Numbered from the stretch's first letter, positions 18,905 to 26,246 are shown. The stretch: 50,812 nucleotides of DNA from Colwellia sp. (GCA_026196955.1 JAPHTO010000010.1:1-50812); one strand, 5' to 3'. Program-made: numbers and translations. The notes: generated by a model not told the origin, from the sequence alone.

Positions 18905-19807
18905 ATGAACACATTAATTGAACTCGTGGGTGTGAATCAAGAGTTACTCATTTTTTTAGCGATTGATGTCACTATTGCTATTATTTTACTGGGAACCATG
19001 CGTTTTTTACTCGGCTTAAGCAGCCAAGTTAATAGCACGGAAGAATTAGCCCAGAAAGACAATTTTGCTTTTGGTGTTAGCGTTGCTGGTAGTGTTTTAG
19101 CACTCGGCATTGTCTTAACAGGGGCGATAACGGGTGAGAATGCCCCTAGCTATTTGATAGAAATCGTCGGCATGCTGGCTTACGGCGCCTACGGCTTATT
19201 ACTCATCAAAGTGGGACGAGTGATCCAAGATAAAGTTGCACTACAACATTTAAACAAAACAGCGCTAATAAAAGAGCAAAACCTCACCATCGGCATTATT
19301 GATGCCGCCGGCGCTATTGCCACTGCCATTATTATTCGTGCGGTACTTTTATGGGTTGACGGTTTAGATCTTTCAACCTTTATTGCAATTACCAGTGGTT
19401 TTATCGTCGCTCAAGCAGTGCTGGTTTTAGTGACACGCCTTCGCGAAAGAAAATATGCTAAAAACAACCAAGAAGACTGCTTTCAAGAAGCGCTTAGTAA
19501 TGGTCAAATTGCCCTCGCCATTCGCTATAGTGGTCACGTGATAAGTACTGCTCTTGCTGTAACGGCTGCCAGTCACTTTTTAGTCTATAGCCCAGAAACT
19601 CTTATGGTAAACCTTATTGGTTGGTTAGTTATTGGTATCATCATGACCTTACTTGTCGCGATACTCACTTCACTTGCTAAACGCATTGTTCTTTGGGGTA
19701 TAAACCTCGTTGAAGAAGTAGATCAACAACATAATATTGGTGTTGCCAGCATTGAAATGGCGACCAGTATTGCTATTGCGATGATCTTATCGGCATTAAT
19801 GGCATAA
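18905..19807 (+). CDS. yjfL: Tandem DUF350 inner-membrane protein, YjfL-like
   Basis: A 300-residue integral membrane protein with about eight hydrophobic segments, apparently two DUF350 units in tandem (about 40-145 and 195-300). Each unit has a long hydrophobic pair with small-residue faces, and charged loops separate them. E. coli YjfL carries the DUF350 fold in about 132 residues, so this is a doubled form. No enzymatic motif is visible and the function is unknown. In E. coli, yjfL is clustered with yjfI, yjfJ and yjfK, all of which have counterparts here. The gene lies 36 bases after the lipoprotein gene and 76 bases before the membrane synthase gene, with a hairpin in that gap. Confidence 0.82.
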   Translation: MNTLIELVGVNQELLIFLAIDVTIAIILLGTMRFLLGLSSQVNSTEELAQKDNFAFGVSVAGSVLALGIVLTGAITGENAPSYLIEIVGMLAYGAYGLLLIKVGRVIQDKVALQHLNKTALIKEQNLTIGIIDAAGAIATAIIIRAVLLWVDGLDLSTFIAITSGFIVAQAVLVLVTRLRERKYAKNNQEDCFQEALSNGQIALAIRYSGHVISTALAVTAASHFLVYSPETLMVNLIGWLVIGIIMTLLVAILTSLAKRIVLWGINLVEEVDQQHNIGVASIEMATSIAIAMILSALMA

Positions 19808-19830
19808 AACAGCGTTTTTTTCACAAACTA

Positions 19831-19856
19831 GTAGGTGAGCATAAAGGCTCACCTAC
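19831..19856 (+). other. Intergenic hairpin between yjfL and the synthase gene
   Basis: A perfect 10-base stem, GTAGGTGAGC / GCTCACCTAC, closes on ATAAAG. It is followed by CCCCTCTCCC rather than a T-run. It is therefore more likely an mRNA-stabilising, processing or attenuating element than a full terminator. Confidence 0.6.
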
Positions 19857-19883
19857 CCCTCTCCCTTATAAATATTAACAAAT

Positions 19884-21587
19884 ATGCCTAGCAAAAAATC
19901 CCACTTTATTGATGACAGCCTATTAATTATAACGATGGCAGTATTAGCTGGTTGTGGGCTAATTTATGAATATTTACTCTCTCATTATGCCGGCCGTGTG
20001 TTAGGCGTTATGGAAAGCACAATCTACACTATGATAGGTTTAATGATTGTCTCTATGGGATTGGGTGCGTTTGCTGCTCGTAAAGTGCGCTGTGCTTTTA
20101 ATGGTTTTGTTTACTTAGAGCTGATCATTGCCTTGCTTGGCACTAGTGCCATTTTACTGATCGGTGGTCTCATTGCCGTAACACAAATGCTGCCAACACT
20201 TATTGCTGACACATTTGCCCTACCTCCTGACATGACGCCTCGAGGTGGAATATTTAAACAATTAAGTTTTATCGCCTTTAATAGCCCTTATTTTTTCGGG
20301 GTAATTTTAGGCTTTTTCATTGGTATGGAAATACCGCTTATTGCCCGTATCCGCGAGCAAATTCATGGACAACATTTAGCAAATAACTTAGGGACAATTT
20401 ATGGTGCCGATTATATTGGCGCAGGGTTAGGTGCTGCAATTTGGGTGTTATTCCTATTGAGTATCGATATCTCAAAAGCGGCAGCGATTACCGCAAGTTT
20501 AAACCTTATTGCAGGCAGTTTTTTTATTATGCGGTATTGGCAAAAACTTCACTGGCGAAAAACGTTTGTCGGCTTGCATCTCATATTAGCTTTTGTGGTT
20601 TTTTTAATGTTTAGTTATGGTAATCAGTGGCTAAACCAAATGAACAGTTTGCTGTACCTTGATAAAGTCGTACACAGTGAAAAAACCCGCTATCAGCAAC
20701 TCACCTTTACTGAAAGGCACATGGGCATTAGCGCAGGGCTAACTGAAAGCAGTATTATAAATTTTTACCTTAATGGCCGATTGCAGTTTTCATCTTTAGA
20801 TGAACATATTTATCACGATTATCTCGTTGCGCCAGTATTAGCCGGCTCGGCTCGCCATGACAATATTCTCATCATAGGCGGCGGCGATGGCTTAGCGCTC
20901 AGAGATGTACTGCGTTATGAGCCTGAAAATGTCACCTTGATTGATTTAGACAGCGAGTTAATTGATATTTTTAAATCACCCAGCGAGCACCTACCTGCTC
21001 GCCTTGCTGGGCAAATAGCTCACATCAATCAACACAGCTTGCAAGATAAACGGGTTAATATATTGCGCGCCGATGCCTTTATCGCTATCAATGACTTACT
21101 GCAATCAGGGCAAGTTTTTGATGCTATTATTGTCGACCTGCCCGATCCTAGCCACCCTGATTTAAACAAACTTTACTCGGTAAACTTTTACGCTCGGTTA
21201 GAACAGTTACTCTCAGGTGATGGCTTAATCGCGATTCAATCTACCAGTCCTTATCACGCTAAAAACTCATTTATTTCCATCGGGAAAACCCTTAAAGCCG
21301 CAAATTTTTTGCATGTGCAGCAGTATCATGACAATGTGCCAAGCTTTGGTGAATGGGGTTGGACTATAGCTGCTAAAATGGGCGCTAGCCCGTTAAACAG
21401 GTTAAATCAGTTAGCGGCGTTACCCGTTAAACATAGTTGGCTTAATCTTGAATCATTAAAGGCTGCCTTTATTTTTCCTAATGATTTTTATCGCGATAAA
21501 GAAAAAATAGGCATAAATATTTTAGGCAGCCATACTATTTATCAGCTTCATCAACAAGCATGGCAAGATCAACAAGGCATAAATTAA
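19884..21587 (+). CDS. Membrane-embedded spermidine-synthase-like aminopropyltransferase
   Basis: A 567-residue two-part protein. Residues about 10-245 hold seven or so membrane helices with short loops. Residues about 250-500 form a polyamine aminopropyltransferase-like Rossmann domain: NILIIGGGDGLALRDVLRY near 327 (the SAM-type nucleotide site), TLIDLDSELI near 352, and the catalytic-type DLPDPSHPDLNKLYS near 420. A normal cytosolic SpeE has about 290 residues and no membrane domain. The conserved aspartates of the active site appear to be kept, so aminopropyl transfer is plausible; the acceptor may be a polyamine or a membrane-proximal molecule. Genes of this type often accompany DUF350 and PspA-family genes. 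The fold is well supported, the substrate is not. Confidence 0.85.
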   Translation: MPSKKSHFIDDSLLIITMAVLAGCGLIYEYLLSHYAGRVLGVMESTIYTMIGLMIVSMGLGAFAARKVRCAFNGFVYLELIIALLGTSAILLIGGLIAVTQMLPTLIADTFALPPDMTPRGGIFKQLSFIAFNSPYFFGVILGFFIGMEIPLIARIREQIHGQHLANNLGTIYGADYIGAGLGAAIWVLFLLSIDISKAAAITASLNLIAGSFFIMRYWQKLHWRKTFVGLHLILAFVVFLMFSYGNQWLNQMNSLLYLDKVVHSEKTRYQQLTFTERHMGISAGLTESSIINFYLNGRLQFSSLDEHIYHDYLVAPVLAGSARHDNILIIGGGDGLALRDVLRYEPENVTLIDLDSELIDIFKSPSEHLPARLAGQIAHINQHSLQDKRVNILRADAFIAINDLLQSGQVFDAIIVDLPDPSHPDLNKLYSVNFYARLEQLLSGDGLIAIQSTSPYHAKNSFISIGKTLKAANFLHVQQYHDNVPSFGEWGWTIAAKMGASPLNRLNQLAALPVKHSWLNLESLKAAFIFPNDFYRDKEKIGINILGSHTIYQLHQQAWQDQQGIN

Positions 21588-21616
21588 TACACAGTAAAGA
21601 AAACAAACAAAATAAT

Positions 21617-21637
21617 GCTTGACATAATATGTCAAGC
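21617..21637 (+). promoter_or_regulatory. Palindromic operator upstream of yjfI, 21 bases, perfect
   Basis: Half-sites GCTTGACATA and TATGTCAAGC flank a central A in a perfect 21-base palindrome. Its inner 13 bases equal the site at 17794. It contains a consensus -35 box TTGACA (21619-21624), followed after 16 bases by TAAATT (21641-21646) as a possible -10 box. This is the classic layout of a repressor operator laid over a promoter. Confidence 0.72.
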
Positions 21638-21656
21638 TGCTAAATTTAACCCAGAC

Positions 21657-21669
21657 GACATATTATGTC
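21657..21669 (+). promoter_or_regulatory. Second copy of the palindromic operator upstream of yjfI
   Basis: GACATA-T-TATGTC is the reverse complement of the core at 17794 and 21621. Its centre is 36 bases from the centre of the first yjfI site. It lies just downstream of the predicted -10 box, about 44 bases before the yjfI start. Paired sites suggest cooperative binding or looping. Confidence 0.68.
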
Positions 21670-21712
21670 ATCTATAAATACTTTTCGTTTAGAAATAAAG
21701 GATAGGAAATAA

Positions 21713-22126
21713 ATGAACATTCATACTATAGCCGATCATTTAAATAGCTTGGCTGACAATTCAGACACGGGAATGAGTTTTGATTGCCAACCAATATCCG
21801 GCGAAGTCGACGTACTGCAAATAACCATTTTAGGGCGCGAAGAGTTGCCTGTATTTGTCTCTGTAACAGACGATCAAATACTTTGTATCAGCTACCTTTG
21901 GGGTGCTGACGAAGTTAAAACCGACAGCGTAGGAGCCATGCACGAAAGCATGTTAGAAATGAACATTCCTATGCCTTTATCATCATTTTCAAAAGTTGGT
22001 GATAAATACGTTATTTTTGGTGCGCTCTCCATCAACTCTAGTTTTGATGATATTGAGCATGAGCTAACTGTATTAAGTAACAATGCCCTTGAAGTAATTG
22101 ACGATATGAGTGAATACCTAGTTTAG
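21713..22126 (+). CDS. yjfI: DUF2170 family protein, YjfI-like
   Basis: A small acidic cytosolic protein of 137 residues matching the DUF2170 (YjfI) family in length and in features such as LPVFVSVTDDQILCISYLW, NIPMPLSSFSKVGDKYVIFGALS and a closing NALEVIDDM. No catalytic motif or membrane helix is present. It is immediately followed by a PspA-family gene (42-base gap), the same pairing as yjfI-yjfJ in E. coli. Its biochemical role is unknown; an adaptor or regulator of the PspA paralogue is a guess from context. GGATAGGAAAT just upstream offers a ribosome-binding site. Confidence 0.85.
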   Translation: MNIHTIADHLNSLADNSDTGMSFDCQPISGEVDVLQITILGREELPVFVSVTDDQILCISYLWGADEVKTDSVGAMHESMLEMNIPMPLSSFSKVGDKYVIFGALSINSSFDDIEHELTVLSNNALEVIDDMSEYLV

Positions 22127-22168
22127 TCGATTCTATTTGAACTGATATCACCCTATTAGGAGAAAGAA

Positions 22169-22858
22169 ATGAGTATATTTAAAAAGATTATGACCGCAAT
22201 TCGTGGTGGTGCTTCAGAAGCAGGTGAAGCCATTATTGATGCCAATGCCACTCGTATTTTTGAACAAGAAATTCGTGATGCTGAAAATCATTTAACAAAA
22301 GCCAAGCGTGACTTAACGAGTGTCATGGCTGAGCAAATGTCAGCACAACGTGAAGTTGAACGTTTACAACGCGAAATTACTGAGCATGAAGGTTATGCAG
22401 GACAAGCATTAGAGAAAGGTGATGAGACCTTAGCGTTAGCTGTTGCTGAAAAAATAGCTAATCTAGAAAGTGAGTTAGCCACACAACAACAAGCCCTTGC
22501 AAGCTTTACTGGTAATGCCGATAGATTAAAAGAGCTGGTTAAGAAAAGTGAGCGTCAAGTAGGTGAACATAAACGTCAACTGTCTATGGTTAAAACCACT
22601 GAAAGTGTGCAAAAAGCCACCTCAGCCATTACTGATAACTTTTCATCAAGCAACTCTAAACTGTTAAATGCTAAAGACTCATTAGAGCGCATCAAAGCTA
22701 AACAGCAAAAGTTTGATGATAAAATGAAGGCTGCCGAAGTGCTTGAGTCAGAAGACTCTGACACCTCACTTGCTGCCCAGCTAAAAGCGGCAGGTATTGG
22801 CAGTCAAGATAATAGTGCTAATTCAGTACTAGATCGTATTAAGGCGAAACAAAAGTAA
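22169..22858 (+). CDS. yjfJ: PspA/IM30 family protein, YjfJ-like
   Basis: A 229-residue, almost wholly helical protein of the PspA/IM30/Vipp1 family. The opening MSIFKKIMTAIRGGASEAGEAI is an amphipathic helix. Long coiled coils (about 25-150) follow, including LTKAKRDLTSVMAEQMSAQREVE and EHKRQLSMV, and a C-terminal segment contains QLKAAGIG. PspA proteins coat or remodel stressed inner membrane as ESCRT-III-like polymers. No pspF, pspB or pspC is near, and the neighbours match the E. coli yjf cluster, so this is the YjfJ-type paralogue rather than the canonical phage-shock protein. AGGAG lies about 9 bases before the start. A strong hairpin follows the stop. Confidence 0.92.
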   Translation: MSIFKKIMTAIRGGASEAGEAIIDANATRIFEQEIRDAENHLTKAKRDLTSVMAEQMSAQREVERLQREITEHEGYAGQALEKGDETLALAVAEKIANLESELATQQQALASFTGNADRLKELVKKSERQVGEHKRQLSMVKTTESVQKATSAITDNFSSSNSKLLNAKDSLERIKAKQQKFDDKMKAAEVLESEDSDTSLAAQLKAAGIGSQDNSANSVLDRIKAKQK

Positions 22859-22877
22859 GTAAAGTGTTATCAATAAA

Positions 22878-22915
22878 AGCAGCAAGTCTTTAAGCAATAT
22901 TAAAGGCTTGCTGCT
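22878..22915 (+). other. Large intergenic hairpin between yjfJ and yjfK
   Basis: AGCAGCAAGTCTTTAA and TTAAAGGCTTGCTGCT pair over 16 positions (one wobble) with a GCAATA loop. CATTATAAGCC follows, so there is no T-run. The strength of the stem suggests a 3'-end stabiliser or processing site that raises PspA-paralogue output relative to the downstream genes. Confidence 0.65.
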
Positions 22916-22948
22916 CATTATAAGCCTTATAGCGCTTAAAGGTATTTT

Positions 22949-23590
22949 ATGAGTTTTTTCAAAAAAGTATTTTCTAAGTCTGAAAAACCACAACGTAAAT
23001 TAAGTCATGTCAACCAACTACTCGTCGGCGATATTATTGTTTTAACCGATAGCTTTGCTTTGCCTGAGGCACTGCGTAATCAGCAACTGCAAATAAGTGC
23101 TGTAAACACCTACGAATTTGAGCATAACAACCAGATTGAATGGACATTACAAGGCACAAGTGATCGCATTTTATTCTTATCACTGGAAGTTGATGACAGT
23201 ACAGAGCTTAAACTGTCAATCAAACTTGAGCACGAAGATGTAGAGACACTTTTTGATTTGGATGAATTTTCAGAAATTTTTGACGAGCCAGGTCAAGCCT
23301 TCTTAACGCGTCAAAATGATAATGAACACACTAGCATGTGGAGTTGTGAGCAATACCAACAAAGCACATTTGCTAAAGTCGGTTTTTTTCACCGTAAAGA
23401 TCATCGCAGCGAAAACTTATCAGCCTACGAAGGTAAGGATAGCGGAGAGCAATTTGAGCTGTATTGCCTTTACAATAAAGATCAAAGCAAAGGCATTGAT
23501 GTCGAAGTGTGGCAGGATGGCGAAACCGAAGTGTTTTTAACACTCTTTAGGCCGCTAACCGATATAATTGATATGTACCCTGCAAGTTAA
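22949..23590 (+). CDS. yjfK: DUF2491 family protein, YjfK-like
   Basis: A 213-residue soluble protein with no signal peptide, matching the DUF2491 (YjfK) family in length and layout: LVGDIIVLTDSFALPEALRNQ near 26, a beta-rich centre, FLTRQND near 113, and a closing EVFLTLFRPLTDIIDMYPAS. It follows the PspA paralogue, as in E. coli yjfJ-yjfK. No enzyme motif was identified. The 90-base gap to yjfJ holds a large hairpin, so this gene may be transcribed at a lower level. Function unknown. Confidence 0.83.
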   Translation: MSFFKKVFSKSEKPQRKLSHVNQLLVGDIIVLTDSFALPEALRNQQLQISAVNTYEFEHNNQIEWTLQGTSDRILFLSLEVDDSTELKLSIKLEHEDVETLFDLDEFSEIFDEPGQAFLTRQNDNEHTSMWSCEQYQQSTFAKVGFFHRKDHRSENLSAYEGKDSGEQFELYCLYNKDQSKGIDVEVWQDGETEVFLTLFRPLTDIIDMYPAS

Positions 23591-23613
23591 GCTTTAAGAG
23601 TAAAGAGAAGACC

Positions 23614-23940
23614 ATGAGCAAGAAAATGCCTGATAAATGGCAATCATCCGTTAAAGCCATGAAAGCAGTACAAGTTGCTTTTGATATGGATGAAAAAATT
23701 CAATTATCCATTCGAAAAGAAGCGCTTGAAGCGGGTTTAAGCCCGTCAGACCAAATTCGTGATATTTTGGGATTACCTATCAATAAACGTCCCAAACGAC
23801 CACGCTTAACGGTGAGCTTAGCGCCTGATGATTATCAGGTTTTAGCAAAAAAATATGGCTTGAAAGCAGAGCAGCAACTTGAAATAAAAAGAAAATTAAT
23901 GGATGAGTTGATTAACCACGTTAATGATCAGGATGCCTAG
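23614..23940 (+). CDS. Small protein resembling two fused ribbon-helix-helix units
   Basis: A 108-residue basic protein beginning 23 bases after yjfK, hence probably the last gene of the operon. Two similar halves can be read. The first is a strand AVQVAFDMD, a helix ending KEALEAG, a turn LSPSD and a helix QIRDILGL (about 18-53). The second is a strand RLTVSLAPD, a helix YQVLAKKYGL and a helix RKLMDELINHV (about 62-103). Strand-helix-turn-helix order and spacing match the ribbon-helix-helix DNA-binding fold, which normally dimerises; a tandem copy would make a single-chain dimer. It is thus a candidate for binding the GACATA-N-TATGTC palindromes. I do not recognise a named family and this reading is inference. 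Confidence 0.7.
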   Translation: MSKKMPDKWQSSVKAMKAVQVAFDMDEKIQLSIRKEALEAGLSPSDQIRDILGLPINKRPKRPRLTVSLAPDDYQVLAKKYGLKAEQQLEIKRKLMDELINHVNDQDA

Positions 23941-23993
23941 TACCTATATTCACGTAACAACTCCATAATATTTCGAACAAAAATAAAACGATT

Positions 23994-24023
23994 TTGTTAA
24001 AAATGACTTTTATGTGTCATAAT
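23994..24023 (+). promoter_or_regulatory. Probable sigma-70 promoter of the Lpp-like gene
   Basis: TTGTTA (23994-23999) and CATAAT (24018-24023) are separated by 18 bases, about 34 bases before the lipoprotein start. AGGGA (24045-24049) is a well-placed ribosome-binding site. Confidence 0.5.
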
Positions 24024-24056
24024 CTCCAGTGAACACACAACACTAGGGATATCATT

Positions 24057-24350
24057 ATGTTAAATAAAAACTTACTAAAAAAATCACTTATCATTACTTT
24101 TGCATTAGGCTTAACAGCTTGTTCAAACACTGAAGGCTTAGAAGCTAACGTGACTGACTTAACCAATAAAGTTGATTCTTTATCAAACCAAGTTAATGCC
24201 TTAAATGGTGATATCGCCGAATTAAAGGCGCAACAACAAGCAGTCGCAGAAGATGCTAAAGCAGCTAAAATGGCGGCTGAGCAAGCAGCAATGGATGCAC
24301 AAAAAGCAAACGAACGAATTGATAATGTTGTCGCTACTTACAAAAAATAG
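24057..24350 (+). CDS. lpp: Lpp-like major outer-membrane lipoprotein
   Basis: A 97-residue lipoprotein with a signal peptide and lipobox LTAC (lipidated Cys near 22). The mature part is one continuous helix of heptads (LEANVTDLTNKVDSLSNQVN, then an alanine-rich zipper AAKMAAEQAAMDAQKA), ending TYKK. The C-terminal lysine after Tyr-Lys matches the Lpp family, whose last lysine is covalently joined to peptidoglycan in E. coli. It should therefore tether or pack at the outer membrane. Mature E. coli Lpp has 58 residues, so this helix is longer (about 75), as in OprI-type proteins. It is monocistronic. Whether it is cross-linked cannot be told from sequence. Confidence 0.83.
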   Translation: MLNKNLLKKSLIITFALGLTACSNTEGLEANVTDLTNKVDSLSNQVNALNGDIAELKAQQQAVAEDAKAAKMAAEQAAMDAQKANERIDNVVATYKK

Positions 24351-24366
24351 CTCAACACATTAACAA

Positions 24367-24391
24367 GGTGGCTCACCTTTGACGAGCCACC
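24367..24391. terminator. Hairpin at the 3' end of lpp, possible terminator
   Basis: GGTGGCTC and GAGCCACC form a perfect 8-base stem with a 9-base loop just after lpp and before the convergent reductase gene. Neither side has a long T-run, so termination strength is uncertain. Confidence 0.55.
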
Positions 24392-24448
24392 AACATCTAG
24401 ATAAATGATACTTTTAAGCCGCTTTTATACTAAGCCAAGTAGCCATTG

Positions 24449-25432
24449 TTAACCGTGAATATCAACAACGACACGTCCACGAACTTTCCCAGTCAATAAG
24501 TCTGTCGCCACATCAACCGCTTCATGTAAACTAATGACAGTAGAGATATCTTCAAAGATTTCTGACGCTAGAAGATCCGCTAAACGTTGCCACGCCTCGA
24601 TTCTATCTTCACGTGGTCGCATAACACTATCAATACCTGCTAACGTCACACCACGCAAAATAAATGGTACAACAGTAGCTGGAAAGTCCATTCCTTGTGC
24701 TAAACCACACGCAGCAACTACACCACCATATTGCATGCCAGCACAAACATTAGCTAAAGTATGGCTACCTGCTGAGTCAATTGCTCCCGCCCAGCGCTCT
24801 TTTGCTAAGGGGCGACCAGGCTCTGATAAGGTTGCACGATCAATAACCTCTGTAGCCCCTAATTTTTTTAGATACTCTGTTTGCTCAACCCTGCCGGTGG
24901 AGGCGACAACTTTATAACCAAGCTTGGCTAAAATTGCGATGGCAAAACTACCAACGCCACCATTAGCACCCGTTACTAAAATTTCACCTTTATCAGGCGT
25001 AACACCATTTTTTTCAAGGGCTATAACACAAAGCATCGCCGTATAACCTGCCGTGCCAATAGCCATGGCTTGTTGCGGTGAAAAAGCATCAGGTAATGGG
25101 ATAAGCCATTCGCTTTTTAAACAAGCTTTTTCAGCTAAACCGCCACAGTGCACTTCGCCAACGCCGAAACCATTAAGCAATACCTTATCACCTACATGAA
25201 ATTTATCACTATCACTGTGCTCCACACAGCCAACCAAATCAATGCCGGGGATCATAGGAAATTGTCGAACCACAGGCCCTTTACCAGTAATAGCTAAAGC
25301 ATCTTTATAGTTAATCGTGCTATGCGAAACATTAACGATAACATCCCCTTCTGGTAGGGTGCTGTCGTCAATTTGCTTTACTGATGCTCGGTAACCTTGT
25401 TCATCTTTCTCAATTAAAATACCGTTAAACAT
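24449..25432 (-). CDS. acuI: Acryloyl-CoA reductase / YhdH-AcuI family quinone oxidoreductase
   Basis: A 327-residue NADPH-dependent medium-chain reductase. STINYKDALAITGKGPVVR near 38-56 is the YhdH/AcuI signature, followed by PGIDLVGCV near 62 and the Rossmann motif TGANGGVGSFAIAILAKLGY near 152-171. There are no structural-zinc cysteines. Family members reduce acryloyl-CoA to propionyl-CoA, which detoxifies acrylate, a product of dimethylsulfoniopropionate cleavage in marine bacteria. It lies 46 bases after a TetR gene with an operator in the gap. No DMSP lyase gene is visible here, so the substrate in this organism is an inference. Confidence 0.9.
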   Translation of the reverse strand: MFNGILIEKDEQGYRASVKQIDDSTLPEGDVIVNVSHSTINYKDALAITGKGPVVRQFPMIPGIDLVGCVEHSDSDKFHVGDKVLLNGFGVGEVHCGGLAEKACLKSEWLIPLPDAFSPQQAMAIGTAGYTAMLCVIALEKNGVTPDKGEILVTGANGGVGSFAIAILAKLGYKVVASTGRVEQTEYLKKLGATEVIDRATLSEPGRPLAKERWAGAIDSAGSHTLANVCAGMQYGGVVAACGLAQGMDFPATVVPFILRGVTLAGIDSVMRPREDRIEAWQRLADLLASEIFEDISTVISLHEAVDVATDLLTGKVRGRVVVDIHG

Positions 25433-25447
25433 ATAACGCTCCTCATT

Positions 25448-25462
25448 TAGACCAGTCGTCTA
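25448..25462 (-). promoter_or_regulatory. TetR-type operator upstream of acuI
   Basis: TAGAC-CAGTC-GTCTA is an inverted repeat with 5-base arms and a 5-base centre, 15 bases before the acuI start. The same arms with the same spacing occur at 26122, upstream of the TetR gene, so this is very likely its binding site. Confidence 0.72.
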
Positions 25463-25478
25463 TAAATAGTTAAAAAAT

Positions 25479-26111
25479 TTATTTAGGTAAACCCGTGATA
25501 AAATAATTCAGGTAGTTTTCTAATGGTTGTGCACTTTGCACTAGTTTTGCTCTACTGACAGCGCCTTCCCAGCCAACCCAAAAACATTCAGCGAGCAAAT
25601 CACAATTGGCATCTGCTGCAATCTCACCTTGTTCTTGTGCTTCTTTAAGGCACCTCGCTAATGTCTGCTGCCAACTCAGCAAAATATCAATTAACTGTTG
25701 ACGATAAGTGTCAGGCAGTAAATCGACTTCTTGACCAAGATTGCCAACTAAACATCCACGCTTAAACTGATGTCTGCTCATGCCAGTTTTTGCATCTTCA
25801 ACGAAATGACTAATTCGTGCTAAAGGTGCGTACGAGTCGTCTAATAAATAGGTGGTTAACTTGTTAGCAAAATAACTCGCATAATGATCAATTACGACTT
25901 GGCCAAACGCTTCTTTACTTGCAAAATAATGGTAAAAAGACCCTTTAGGCACGCCAACTTTTTTCAAAATGCCATCAAGCCCTGAAGAGGCAAAACCATT
26001 TTCAGTAAGCTGCTCTAAGCCACTACGGATCAACGCAGCTTTAGTATCTTGATTTTCACGTACTATTTTTGGCGGTCTGCCGCGACGCGGTTTAGCTAGT
26101 TTTTGATTCAT
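25479..26111 (-). CDS. TetR family transcriptional repressor, NemR/AcuR-like
   Basis: A 210-residue TetR regulator. The basic N-terminus KPRRGRPPK precedes a helix-turn-helix (ENGFASSGLDGILKKVGVPKGSFYHYFASKEAFG, about 38-70) with the conserved FYHYF. The C-terminal ligand domain begins near 80. The N-terminal GRPP extension and the reductase partner recall AcuR and NemR, repressors that respond to acrylate or to electrophiles. The gene precedes acuI on the same strand. TAGAC-N5-GTCTA palindromes lie just before both starts, so the protein probably represses itself and the reductase. Confidence 0.9.
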   Translation of the reverse strand: MNQKLAKPRRGRPPKIVRENQDTKAALIRSGLEQLTENGFASSGLDGILKKVGVPKGSFYHYFASKEAFGQVVIDHYASYFANKLTTYLLDDSYAPLARISHFVEDAKTGMSRHQFKRGCLVGNLGQEVDLLPDTYRQQLIDILLSWQQTLARCLKEAQEQGEIAADANCDLLAECFWVGWEGAVSRAKLVQSAQPLENYLNYFITGLPK

Positions 26112-26121
26112 CTATACATAA

Positions 26122-26136
26122 TAGACCGATCGTCTA
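26122..26136 (-). promoter_or_regulatory. TetR-type operator upstream of the repressor gene
   Basis: TAGAC-CGATC-GTCTA has the same arms and spacing as the site before acuI and lies 10 bases before the repressor start. Autoregulation is expected. Confidence 0.75.
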
Positions 26137-26179
26137 ATAAAGAAAAGTATTTAAATCTATTAAGTTTTTAAAATAATTT

Positions 26180-26209
26180 TTGTGACATATTTTTGAAGTA
26201 CCCTATAAT
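26180..26209 (+). promoter_or_regulatory. Probable sigma-70 promoter of mscS
   Basis: TTGTGA (26180-26185) and a perfect TATAAT (26204-26209) are 18 bases apart, 37 bases before the mscS start. AAAGGA lies about six bases before the ATG. Confidence 0.6.
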
Positions 26210-26246
26210 ATATAAAAATTATATTTATCGTTAAAAAGGATATTAA

